Shown: piece by piece, positions 56,460 to 64,000 of the stretch
Numbering within the stretch: the stretch's first letter is position 1
Layout of the letters: each line of letters begins with the position of its first letter
Source: Herbiconiux sp. L3-i23
Lineage (GTDB): Bacteria; Actinomycetota; Actinomycetes; Actinomycetales; Microbacteriaceae
Direction of reading: 5' to 3'
Length of the DNA: 64,000 bases
NCBI RefSeq assembly: GCF_023734115.1
Contig: NZ_AP025737.1
Location: 1,736,001 to 1,800,000, forward strand
Notes under the pieces: generated by a model
The model's input: only the letters and a program-made list of their open reading frames with translations
Database searches by the model: none
What the model was told of the DNA's origin: nothing
Program-made: the position numbers and the translations under genes

Positions 56460-56564
56460 GTGCACGGATCAGGACCGAGCCGCCGACACGCCGCGTCTCG
56501 TGCACGGATCAGGAGCATCCGCGCACATTCTCCTGATCCGCGCACAATCTCCTGATCCGTGTAC
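56460..56564. repeat. cluster of GTGCACGGATCAGGA repeats in both orientations
   Basis: GTGCACGGATCAGGA occurs as a direct repeat at 56460-56474 and 56500-56514. The complement TCCTGATCCG(C/T)G occurs at 56531-56542 and 56550-56561, the last with a near-complete reverse copy. Thus two arms each side form nested palindromes. It lies between the two CGAGGTGCCC-type elements. I saw no further copy in the window. Confidence 0.78.
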
Positions 56565-56573
56565 CCACGGGTT

Positions 56574-56631
56574 CGAGGTGCCGGGGTATGCGGATTGCGA
56601 CGGCTACGCACCCGCAGAAGTGGGCACCTCG
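56574..56631. repeat. palindromic intergenic element, degenerate copy 3
   Basis: The outer arms are CGAGGTGCC (56574-56582) and GGGCACCTCG (56622-56631). The inner arms have diverged, but the right arm (CACCCGCAGAAGTGGGCACC) is nearly the same as in the other copies. The left arm is the more altered one. Confidence 0.7.
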
Positions 56632-56647
56632 TGCGGGGGTGCTCGGG

Positions 56648-56753
56648 TTGCGTTAGGGGTCGCTTCCGCGGCGTGAGGATTGCGTTAGGAACGCGCTCAC
56701 GCCTCCCGAGCAGGAGTGGACTGCTGCGAAGCGGTCGGCACTCCGACCGCTTC
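56648..56753 (+). promoter_or_regulatory. kdp operon upstream region: direct repeats and leader hairpin
   Basis: TTGCGTTAGG occurs twice, at 56648-56657 and 56680-56689, 32 bp apart, i.e. close to three helical turns. The repeats are candidates for KdpE binding or for promoter elements. A perfect 11-bp hairpin (GAAGCGGTCGG, loop CACT, 56728-56753) follows and ends 27 bases before the first small ORF. I recognise no known riboswitch. No other gene is seen in 56330-56780. Confidence 0.45.
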
Positions 56754-56780
56754 CGCATGCAAGTCGGGAGGCAATCCCTC

Positions 56781-56864
56781 GTGTTCGACGTCCTCTTCGT
56801 CGTCCTCATCCTCGGCCTCATGGGCCTCGTATCCCTCGTCGCCTGGGGGGTCGGCAAGCTGTGA
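56781..56864 (+). CDS. 27-residue membrane peptide at the head of the kdp operon
   Basis: GTG to TGA encodes VFDVLFVVLILGLMGLVSLV and a short WGVGKL end. It is a single hydrophobic helix. GGGAGG lies nine bases before the GTG, and the stop overlaps the kdpF start (GTGA). Similar tiny ORFs precede kdpF in other Actinobacteria. It is too short for ordinary gene finders. A role in stabilising the complex is only inference. Confidence 0.68.
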   Translation: MFDVLFVVLILGLMGLVSLVAWGVGKL

Positions 56865-56950
56865 TCGCGCTCACCCTCATCGCCGGCGTACTCGGGGTCG
56901 CGGCCGTCGCGTACCTCGTCTACGCCCTGATCCGTCCTGAGCGGTTCTGA
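56861..56950 (+). CDS. kdpF: K+-transporting ATPase subunit F
   Basis: A 29-residue single-helix peptide: [20 protein letters not shown], followed by ALIRPERF. The length, the sequence order and the ALIRPERF end are typical of KdpF. It overlaps the previous small ORF by four bases and kdpA by one base (TGATG). KdpF stabilises the KdpABC complex. Confidence 0.88.
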   Translation: MIALTLIAGVLGVAAVAYLVYALIRPERF

Positions 56951-58626
56951 TGCCCGCCGCACTGATCGCCGTCCTCCAGATCGCGACCCTCGTCGGGATG
57001 CTCGCGCTCGCCTACCGTCCTCTCGGCGACTACCTCGCCCACACCTTCACGACGGCACGCGACCTGCGCGGCGAGCGTCTGCTCTACCGGCTCGTCGGAG
57101 TCGACCCGCGCAGCGCGCAGAGCTGGCAGGTGTACCTGCGCAGCGTCCTCGCCTTCTCACTCGTCGGCATCCTGCTCGTCTACCTGCTGCAGCGCCTGCA
57201 GGCGGTGCTCCCCTACTCGCTCGGCCTTCCGCCGGTCGAGGAGTCGCTCGCGTTCAACACCGCGATCTCGTTCGTGACGAACACCAACTGGCAGTCGTAC
57301 TCCCCCGAGCCGACCGTCGGCTACGTGGTGCAGATGGCGGGCCTCGCGGTGCAGAACTTCGTCTCCGCCGCCGTCGGCCTCGCCGTCGCCGTCGCCCTCG
57401 TCCGCGGCATCGGATCGCGCTCGACCGGCACGCTCGGCAACTTCTGGGTCGACCTGGTGCGCGGCACCGGCCGTGTGCTGCTTCCCCTCGCGGGCGTCGC
57501 AGCCATCGCGTTCGTCTTCGGGGGCGTCGTGCAGAACTTCAACGGGTTCGTCGACGTGACCACGCTGACCGGCGGGACCCAGTCCGTTCCGGGCGGCCCC
57601 GCCGCGTCCCAGGAGGCCATCAAGCTGCTCGGCACCAACGGCGGCGGCTTCTACAACGCGAACTCCGCGCATCCCTTCGAGAACCCGAGCGGCTGGACGA
57701 ACATCTTCTCGATCTTCCTGCTGACGGTGATCCCGTTCGCGATGCCTCGCGCCTTCGGCCGCATGGTCGGCGACAACCGGCAGGGTTACGCCATCCTCGG
57801 CGCCATGTCGGTGCTCGCGATCGCGTCGGTGTCGCTGCTCATCTGGGCCGAGACCGCCGGCGCCGGCACGGCACCACAGGCGGCGGGCGCCGCGATGGAG
57901 GGCAAGGAGACCCGCTTCGGCCTCGTCGCCTCACCGCTGTTCGCCGCGACGACCACCCTCACTTCGACCGGCGCCGTGAACTCGATGCATGACAGTTACA
58001 CCGCGTTCGGCGGCGCGATCGCCATGGTCAACATGATGCTCGGCGAGCTCGCCCCGGGCGGCGTCGGATCGGGTCTCTACGGGATCCTCATCATCGCGAT
58101 CCTCGCCGTGTTCATCGCGGGCCTCATGGTCGGTCGCACCCCCGAGTACCTCGGCAAGAAGATCGGCACCCGCGAGGTGAAGCTCGTCGGGCTCTACATC
58201 CTGGTGACGCCGACCCTCGTGCTGCTCGGCACCGCGCTGAGCTTCGCGATCCCCGCGGTCCGCGACGACGTGATCACTGTCTCGATGGCGAACGGCGGGT
58301 TGCACGGCTTCTCCGAAGTGCTCTACGCCTACACCTCGGCGGCCAACAACAACGGGTCCGCCTTCGCCGGCCTCACCGCGAACACGCCCTGGTTCAACAC
58401 GACCCTCGGCATCGCGATGCTGCTCGGCCGGTTCCTGCCCATCGTCTTCGTCCTCGCGCTCGCCGGCTCGTTCGCCGCCGCGCCGAAGATCCCGACGACC
58501 TCCGGCACCCTTCCGACGCACCGACCGCTGTTCGTCGGACTCCTCGTCGGCACCGTGCTGATCGTGTCGGCCCTCACCTATCTCCCCGTTCTCGCGCTGG
58601 GTCCCCTGGCGGAAGGGTTGCTGTAA
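56950..58626 (+). CDS. kdpA: K+-transporting ATPase subunit A
   Basis: A 558-residue channel-like subunit with about ten membrane helices. Selectivity-filter loops are recognisable: [58 protein letters not shown] and [15 protein letters not shown]. It binds and conducts K+ in the KdpFABC pump. The ATG overlaps the kdpF stop. Confidence 0.96.
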   Translation: MPAALIAVLQIATLVGMLALAYRPLGDYLAHTFTTARDLRGERLLYRLVGVDPRSAQSWQVYLRSVLAFSLVGILLVYLLQRLQAVLPYSLGLPPVEESLAFNTAISFVTNTNWQSYSPEPTVGYVVQMAGLAVQNFVSAAVGLAVAVALVRGIGSRSTGTLGNFWVDLVRGTGRVLLPLAGVAAIAFVFGGVVQNFNGFVDVTTLTGGTQSVPGGPAASQEAIKLLGTNGGGFYNANSAHPFENPSGWTNIFSIFLLTVIPFAMPRAFGRMVGDNRQGYAILGAMSVLAIASVSLLIWAETAGAGTAPQAAGAAMEGKETRFGLVASPLFAATTTLTSTGAVNSMHDSYTAFGGAIAMVNMMLGELAPGGVGSGLYGILIIAILAVFIAGLMVGRTPEYLGKKIGTREVKLVGLYILVTPTLVLLGTALSFAIPAVRDDVITVSMANGGLHGFSEVLYAYTSAANNNGSAFAGLTANTPWFNTTLGIAMLLGRFLPIVFVLALAGSFAAAPKIPTTSGTLPTHRPLFVGLLVGTVLIVSALTYLPVLALGPLAEGLL

Positions 58627-58631
58627 CCACC

Positions 58632-60788
58632 ATGTCCACCGTTCTCACCCCCACCGGCCCCGACGCCGACCGGACCGAGCACACGGCGCCGCACAAGGCG
58701 CCGAGCGCCTTCGGGCTCGCAGGTCTCCTGCAGGCGCTGCCCGGCGCCCTGCGGAAGCTCGACCCGCGCCAGATGGTGCGCAACCCGGTGATGTTCATCG
58801 TCGAGGTCGGCGCCGCGCTCACGACCGTGCTCGCGATCGTGCAGCCGTTCCTGCCCGACGACGCGCGCACGGACGGCGCCTCGCTCCCGTTCGTGTGGGC
58901 GATCACCGTCTGGCTGTGGCTCACCGTCGTGTTCGCGAACCTCGCCGAGTCGGTCGCCGAAGGCCGCGGCAAGGCGCAGGCCGCGAGTTTGCGGCAGACC
59001 CGCACCACCACGCAGGCGACACGGGTCGCCGACTACGACGCCGCCGCCGACCCGGGCGCGCAGAGCGCCCGCACCGAGAGCGTCGCCTCCGCGGAGCTCA
59101 CCCTCGGCGACATCGTGATCGTCACCGCCGGCGAACTCGTGCCGGGCGACGGCGAGATCGAATGGGGCATCGCGTCGGTCGACGAGTCGGCCATCACCGG
59201 CGAATCAGCGCCCGTGGTCCGCGAGTCGGGCGGCGACCGCAGCGCCGTCACCGGCGGCACCCGGGTGCTGTCCGACCGCATCGTGGTGCGCATCACCAGC
59301 AAGCCGGGCCAGACCTTCGTCGACCGGATGATCGCGCTCGTCGAAGGCGCCTCCCGGCAGAAGACCCCGAACGAGCTGGCGCTCAGCATCCTGCTGGCCG
59401 CCCTGTCGATCGTCTTCGTCGTCGTCGTGCTCACCATCGGCGGCCCCGCCGACTACGCGGGAGCGCCCCAGAGCGTCCCGGTGCTCGTCGCGCTGCTGGT
59501 GTGCCTCATCCCGACGACCATCGGCGCGCTGCTGTCGGCGATCGGCATCGCGGGGATGGACCGGCTCGTGCAGCGCAACGTGCTCGCGATGTCGGGGCGC
59601 GCGGTCGAGGCCGCGGGCGACGTGACGACGTTGCTGCTCGACAAGACCGGCACCATCACCTACGGCAACCGCCGCGCGAGCGAGTTCGTGCCGGTCGACG
59701 GCCACTCGATCCGTCAGCTCGTCGTCGCCTCGGCGGCGTCGTCGGCGAGCGACCCCACCCCCGAGGGAACCTCGATCGTGACCCTCGCCGAGCAGACCGG
59801 CTACCTCACGGCCCACGAGCCGACCGGCGACGTGGTCCCCTTCACCGCGCAGACTCGCATGAGCGGGGTCGACTACCCCGACGGCCGGATGGTGCGCAAG
59901 GGCGCCCGGAGCGCGGTGCTCGCGTGGCTCGAGGACGACGGGCCGCTCGCGAGCTCGCTCGTCGACGAGCTGACCACGGTGACCGATCGGATCGCGCAGA
60001 CCGGCGGCACCCCGCTCGTCGTCGCCGAGAAGTCCTCCGACGGCCGCGGCAGCCTGCTCGGCGTCGTGCACCTCAAGGACGTCGTCAAGGAGGGGCTCGC
60101 CGAGCGCTTCGCCGACCTGCGCAGCATGGGCATCCGCACGGTGATGATCACCGGTGACAACGCCCTCACCGCGAAGGCGATCGCCGCGGAGGCCGGCGTC
60201 GACGACTATCTCGCCGAGGCGACCCCCGAGGACAAGCTGGCGCTCATCCGCCGCGAGCAGGAGGGCGGCAACCTCGTCGCGATGACGGGCGACGGCACCA
60301 ACGATGCGCCCGCGCTCGCGCAGGCCGACGTCGGCGTCGCGATGAACACGGGGACCTCGGCCGCGAAGGAGGCCGGCAACATGGTCGACCTCGACTCCGA
60401 CCCCACGAAGCTCATCGACATCGTGCGGATCGGCAAGCAGCTGCTCATCACCCGTGGGTCGCTGACGACGTTCTCCATCGCGAACGACGTCGCCAAGTAC
60501 TTCGCGATCATCCCCGCGATGTTCTCGGTCGCGATTCCGAGCCTCTCGGCGCTCAACTTCATGCAGCTGTCGACGCCCGAATCGGCGATCCTCTCGGCGG
60601 TGATCTTCAACGCGATCATCATCGTGCTGCTGATCCCCCTCGCCCTCCGCGGTACGAAGTACCGGGCGGTGCCGGCGAGCAAGCTCCTCAGCCGCAACCT
60701 GCTGGTATACGGGCTCGGCGGACTCGTGGCCCCCTTCATCGGGATCAAGCTCATCGACCTCGTCGTGAGCCTCCTCCCCGGTTTCTAG
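58632..60788 (+). CDS. kdpB: K+-transporting ATPase subunit B (P-type ATPase)
   Basis: A 718-residue P-type ATPase. [13 protein letters not shown] forms the actuator loop, [14 protein letters not shown] the phosphorylated Asp, [31 protein letters not shown] and [22 protein letters not shown] the nucleotide and hinge motifs. It drives K+ uptake at ATP expense. It begins five bases after kdpA. Confidence 0.96.
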   Translation: MSTVLTPTGPDADRTEHTAPHKAPSAFGLAGLLQALPGALRKLDPRQMVRNPVMFIVEVGAALTTVLAIVQPFLPDDARTDGASLPFVWAITVWLWLTVVFANLAESVAEGRGKAQAASLRQTRTTTQATRVADYDAAADPGAQSARTESVASAELTLGDIVIVTAGELVPGDGEIEWGIASVDESAITGESAPVVRESGGDRSAVTGGTRVLSDRIVVRITSKPGQTFVDRMIALVEGASRQKTPNELALSILLAALSIVFVVVVLTIGGPADYAGAPQSVPVLVALLVCLIPTTIGALLSAIGIAGMDRLVQRNVLAMSGRAVEAAGDVTTLLLDKTGTITYGNRRASEFVPVDGHSIRQLVVASAASSASDPTPEGTSIVTLAEQTGYLTAHEPTGDVVPFTAQTRMSGVDYPDGRMVRKGARSAVLAWLEDDGPLASSLVDELTTVTDRIAQTGGTPLVVAEKSSDGRGSLLGVVHLKDVVKEGLAERFADLRSMGIRTVMITGDNALTAKAIAAEAGVDDYLAEATPEDKLALIRREQEGGNLVAMTGDGTNDAPALAQADVGVAMNTGTSAAKEAGNMVDLDSDPTKLIDIVRIGKQLLITRGSLTTFSIANDVAKYFAIIPAMFSVAIPSLSALNFMQLSTPESAILSAVIFNAIIIVLLIPLALRGTKYRAVPASKLLSRNLLVYGLGGLVAPFIGIKLIDLVVSLLPGF

Positions 60789-60816
60789 ACGCGTAACGAA
60801 AGACGAAGGACAGATC

Positions 60817-61425
60817 ATGGCTACAGGCCGCGGCGCACTGCGCCAGTACTCGGTGGCAGTGCGGATGATGCTCGCCGCCACCGTCCTCCTCGGCATCGCC
60901 TACCCGCTCGCGGTGACCGGCATCGGCCAGCTCGCCGCGTCCGCCCAGGCGAACGGCTCGATGCTCACCGACGAATCGGGGAATCCGGTCGGATCGGCGC
61001 TCCTCGGTCAGTCGTTCACCGACGCCGACGGGGCTCCCCTGCCCGAGTGGTTCCAGTCGCGGCTCTCCGCCGCCGGCGACGGCTACGACGGGACGTCCTC
61101 GGGCGGATCGAACCAGGGTCCCGAGAGCGAGGACCTCGTCGCCGCGATCGACGAGCGCCGCGCAGCGATCGCCGAGTTCGAGGGCGTCGACCCCGCCGAG
61201 GTGCCGGCCGACGCCCTCACCGCGTCCGCCTCGGGACTCGACCCGCACATCAGCCCCGACTACGCGCTGCTGCAGGTCGACCGGGTCGCCGCGGCCCGCG
61301 GCCTCGACGCCGACGCGGTGGAAGACCTCGTCAGGTCTATGATTCAGCCGGGCGACCTCGGCTATCTCGGGGATCCGACGGTGAACGTGCTGCGACTGAA
61401 CCTCGCCCTGCAGCAGATGGGCTGA
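60817..61425 (+). CDS. kdpC: K+-transporting ATPase subunit C
   Basis: A 202-residue subunit. One N-terminal helix (VRMMLAATVLLGIAYPLAVTGIGQL) is followed by the outside domain with QANGSMLTDESGNPVGSALLGQSF, WFQSRLSAAGDGYDG, and LTASASGLDPHISPDYALLQ. These are the KdpC family blocks. A run of 28 bases separates it from kdpB, with a GAAAGACGAAGGA site before the ATG. Confidence 0.95.
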   Translation: MATGRGALRQYSVAVRMMLAATVLLGIAYPLAVTGIGQLAASAQANGSMLTDESGNPVGSALLGQSFTDADGAPLPEWFQSRLSAAGDGYDGTSSGGSNQGPESEDLVAAIDERRAAIAEFEGVDPAEVPADALTASASGLDPHISPDYALLQVDRVAAARGLDADAVEDLVRSMIQPGDLGYLGDPTVNVLRLNLALQQMG

Positions 61426-61428
61426 GCG

Positions 61429-63942
61429 ATGGCGAGAGGCAGACTGCGCGTCTTCCTGGGGGCGGCGCCGGGGGTCGGCAAGACCTACGCGATGCTCGAG
61501 GAAGGGCACCGTCTGCGCGCCGCCGGACGCGATGTGGTCGTCGCGATCGTGGAGACCCACGATCGCGCGGCCACTGCCGCATTGGTGGACGGGCTCGAGA
61601 CCGTTCCCCGCCGTCGCGTCGCGCACCGCGGGATGGAGCTCGACGAGATGGACGTGGATGCGGTGCTCCGCCGTGCGCCGGACCTCGCCCTCGTCGACGA
61701 ACTCGCGCACACCAACGCCCCCGGCGCCGAGAACGCGAAGCGCTGGCAGGACGTCGAACTGCTACTCGCCGCCGGGATCGACGTGCTCTCGACGGTGAAC
61801 GTGCAGCACATCGAGTCGCTCGGCGACGTGGTCCGCGAGATCACCGGCGTCGCCCAGCGCGAGACGATCCCCGACGCGGTACTGCGCAGCGCCGACCAGG
61901 TCGAGGTCGTCGACCTCGCACCGCAGGCTCTCCGCGACCGCCTCGCCGACGGCAAGGTGTATCCGGCCGTCCGCATCGACGCCGCCCTCTCGAACTACTT
62001 CCGCCTCGGCAACTTGACCGCCCTCCGCGAGCTGGCACTCCTCTGGCTCGCCGACGAGGTCGATGTCGCGCTGCAGCAGTACCGCGCCGAGCACGGCATC
62101 CAGGGCAAGTGGGAGGCGCGCGAACGCATCGTCGTCACGCTGACCGGCGGGCCCGAGGGCGAGACGTTGATCCGCCGCGGTGCGAGGATCGCCGCGCGAT
62201 CGAGCGGCGGCCAGCTCTTCGCCGTGCACATCAGCAGCCCCGACGGGCTCGCGCAGGGCGATCCGGCGGTGCTCGGCGCCCAGCGCGCCCTGGTCGAGAG
62301 CTTCGGCGGCAGCTACCACCAGGTGGTGGGCGAACAGATCCCGACCACACTCGTCGAGTTCGCTCGCGGGGTGAACGCCACCCAGTTGGTCATCGGATCG
62401 AGCCGTCGAAGCCGACTCGCCGCCCTGCTCACCGGCCCCGGCATCGGGGCGAGCGTGGTGCGGATGGCGGGCGACATCGACGTGCACATCGTCACGCACT
62501 CCGAAGCGGGCAGACGTGCGCTGCCGCGCGTCGGAGGCGCGCTCGGCTGGCGCCGCCGCAGCGCGGGCTTCGTGCTGACCGCTCTGGGACTCCCCGCCGT
62601 CACCGCGCTGCTCGTCGCGTTCCGGTCGGAGGAGAGCATCGCGAGCGACGTGCTCGTCTTCCAACTGTTCGTCGTCGTCGTGGCGCTGATCGGCGGCATC
62701 TGGCCGGCCCTCGTCGCCGCTCTCGCCGCCGGCGCCCTGCTCGACTTCTTCTTCGTCTTCCCGCTCTACACGGTCGCGATCGACGACCCGTTGCACCTGC
62801 TCGCCCTCGTCATCTTCCTCCTGGTCGCCGCGCTGGTGAGCCTCGTCGTCGATCGAGCCGCCCGGCAGACTCGCGCGGCGCGTCGATCGGCGGCCGAGGC
62901 CGAGACCCTCGCGACCGTCGCAGGCAGCGTGCTCGGCGGCCAGGATGCGCTCGACGCGCTCGTCACCCGCCTGCGCGAGTCGCTCGGCATGACGAGCGTG
63001 CTGCTGCGCGAGAACGGCGACGTCGTCTACGCGTCGACGGACGGATCGAGTGCTCGCGAGGACGACCACGAGACGTCGTCTCCGGTGGGTCCCTCGGCAT
63101 CGCTCGACCTGCGGGGACGGTCGCTGCCGAGCGCCGACCGACGCCTTCTCGGCGCGTTCCTGTCGCAGATCGAATCGGCGCTCACCCAGCGCCGGCTCAC
63201 CGCCGAAGCGGAACGGATGCGTCCTCTCGCCGACGCCGACCGGGTGCGGACCGCCCTGCTGCTCGCGGTCGGGCACGACCTCCGGCGTCCGCTCGCGGCC
63301 GCGACGGCCGCGGTGACCAGCCTGCGCTCGAAGGAGGTCGATTGGAATCCCGCCGACCGGTCTGAGCTGCTCGACACCGCCGCCGAGAGCCTCGGCTCGC
63401 TCGCGAACCTCGTCACCGACATCCTCGACGTCAGCCGCCTGCAGACCGGGGCCTTCGCGCTGTCGCTGCGGTCGACCGATCTCGACGACGTCGTCTCCGC
63501 GGCGCTCGACGAGCTCGGAGTCGGCCCGGGAGACGTCGCTCTCGACATGGGGGTCGACGTACCCGACGCCGACGCCGACGCGGCACTGCTGCAGCGGGTC
63601 GTCGTGAACCTCCTCGGCAACGCCCTGCGCTACTCCCCCGACGGCGCGGCACCGAGCATCGGAGTCAGCGAGTTCGGCGGGCGGGTTCAGCTGCGGGTCG
63701 TCGATCACGGCCCCGGTATCCCCGTCGAGCGACGCGACGAGGTCTTCCTGCCATTCCAACGGCAGGGCGACATCGACAACGCCACCGGACTCGGTCTCGG
63801 CCTGGCTCTCTCGCGCGGGTTCGTCGAGGGCATGGGTGGCACGATCGAGGCCGAAGACACTCCGGGCGGCGGGCTCACCATGGTCGTGTCGCTGCCGGTG
63901 GCGTCCGCCACGACGGCGACGATTGCAGGAGAGGTGCGATGA
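61429..63942 (+). CDS. kdpD: KdpD sensor histidine kinase
   Basis: An 837-residue sensor. Residues 1-210 form the KdpD N-terminal domain with Walker A (GAAPGVGKTYAML) and TNAPGAENAKRWQDVELLLAAGIDVLSTVNVQHIESL. A universal-stress-protein domain follows (ERIVVTLTGGPEGETLIRRG, about 225-365). Four close membrane helices form the DUF4118 part. A GAF-like segment, the HisKA domain with His616 (AVGHDLRRPLAA) and HATPase motifs (NLLGNALRYSP, DHGPGIP, GLGLGLAL) complete it. In some bacteria the USP part binds cyclic-di-AMP; the sequence cannot show whether this one does. It is three bases from kdpC and overlaps kdpE. Confidence 0.94.
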   Translation: MARGRLRVFLGAAPGVGKTYAMLEEGHRLRAAGRDVVVAIVETHDRAATAALVDGLETVPRRRVAHRGMELDEMDVDAVLRRAPDLALVDELAHTNAPGAENAKRWQDVELLLAAGIDVLSTVNVQHIESLGDVVREITGVAQRETIPDAVLRSADQVEVVDLAPQALRDRLADGKVYPAVRIDAALSNYFRLGNLTALRELALLWLADEVDVALQQYRAEHGIQGKWEARERIVVTLTGGPEGETLIRRGARIAARSSGGQLFAVHISSPDGLAQGDPAVLGAQRALVESFGGSYHQVVGEQIPTTLVEFARGVNATQLVIGSSRRSRLAALLTGPGIGASVVRMAGDIDVHIVTHSEAGRRALPRVGGALGWRRRSAGFVLTALGLPAVTALLVAFRSEESIASDVLVFQLFVVVVALIGGIWPALVAALAAGALLDFFFVFPLYTVAIDDPLHLLALVIFLLVAALVSLVVDRAARQTRAARRSAAEAETLATVAGSVLGGQDALDALVTRLRESLGMTSVLLRENGDVVYASTDGSSAREDDHETSSPVGPSASLDLRGRSLPSADRRLLGAFLSQIESALTQRRLTAEAERMRPLADADRVRTALLLAVGHDLRRPLAAATAAVTSLRSKEVDWNPADRSELLDTAAESLGSLANLVTDILDVSRLQTGAFALSLRSTDLDDVVSAALDELGVGPGDVALDMGVDVPDADADAALLQRVVVNLLGNALRYSPDGAAPSIGVSEFGGRVQLRVVDHGPGIPVERRDEVFLPFQRQGDIDNATGLGLGLALSRGFVEGMGGTIEAEDTPGGGLTMVVSLPVASATTATIAGEVR

Positions 63943-64000
63943 AGATCCTCGTCGCCGACGACGACCCGCAGATGGTGCGCGCGCTGCGGATCACCCTCGC
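63939..64000 (+). CDS. kdpE: KdpE response regulator, 5' fragment cut by the window
   Basis: The first 20 residues are seen: MKILVADDDPQMVRALRITL. The DDD cluster fits the acidic pocket of a receiver domain. The ATG overlaps the kdpD stop (ATGA). The DNA-binding part lies outside the window, so the assignment leans on operon position. Confidence 0.85.
   Translation, partial: MKILVADDDPQMVRALRITL

Noticed and set aside
56330-56780. A cyclic-di-AMP (ydaO) or other riboswitch before kdp
   Set aside because: One simple hairpin and direct repeats are seen, but none of the conserved blocks of ydaO that I know. The stretch is mostly dispersed palindromes.
61762-63759. A 665-codon minus-strand frame opposite kdpD
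   Set aside because: Same effect of codon bias; kdpD is complete with all its domains on the other strand.

Overview
The window is a 64 kb piece of a high-GC actinobacterial chromosome. The best fit is the family Microbacteriaceae (Micrococcales). The reasons are the very high GC third-position bias, a DUF222/HNH (13E12-type) endonuclease, a single-lipoyl-domain SucB with a long Pro/Gln/Ala linker, the order glnA / glnE / glnA2 / panB / map / ppgK, and many starts that look leaderless. No genus can be named from the sequence alone. I saw no rRNA, tRNA, CRISPR array, integrase or insertion sequence.

Layout. 1-4.5 kb: topoisomerase IV (3' part of parC, convergent parE) around a VOC-fold gene, then a DUF7455 protein. 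4.5-7.4 kb: MarR regulator and a surface-protein pair, a SipW-type secreted protein followed by a SipW-like signal peptidase fused to a LamG domain. 7.4-19.9 kb: metabolic and transport genes (HAD phosphatase, dienelactone hydrolase-like, APC permease, HemK-like methyltransferase, ABC-2 exporter, acyl-CoA ligase, GH13 alpha-glucosidase, PhzF, PspC, DUF1801, nitroreductase, CYTH). 19.9-30 kb: a PD-(D/E)XK-like protein, DUF3349, a Pit phosphate transporter with a PHO-box-like repeat, NYN protein, HNH endonuclease, YchJ, a serine-repeat membrane protein, DUF3817, and a MurT/GatD-like operon containing no cysteine at all. 30-32.6 kb: a basic SAP-like protein convergent with the principal sigma factor rpoD. 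32.6-43.9 kb: MFS transporter, SDR, PAC2, pepA, lpdA-sucB, a pseudokinase, DUF4191, a J-domain protein and a DHFR-like reductase. 43.9-52.5 kb: nitrogen assimilation (glnA behind a perfect four-part GlnR box, glnE, glnA2), interrupted by a lower-GC pair of DUF4160 and HEPN/RES genes. 52.6-56.3 kb: hypothetical, panB, small acidic protein, map and polyphosphate glucokinase. 56.3-64 kb: a repeat-rich intergenic stretch, then a tightly packed kdp operon (small membrane ORF-kdpF-A-B-C-D-E) that runs off the right edge.

How the genes work together. glnA/glnE/glnA2 make and covalently control glutamine synthetase; kdpFABCDE is high-affinity K+ uptake with its two-component sensor; lpdA and sucB supply E3 and E2 of 2-oxoglutarate dehydrogenase; the SipW-like peptidase probably matures its neighbour and perhaps itself. 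The most unusual locus is the MurT/GatD pair. GatD lacks the catalytic cysteine and MurT lacks the Cys4 zinc ribbon. This may reflect the group-B peptidoglycan of Microbacteriaceae, in which the D-Glu alpha-carboxyl carries the cross-bridge and so cannot be amidated.
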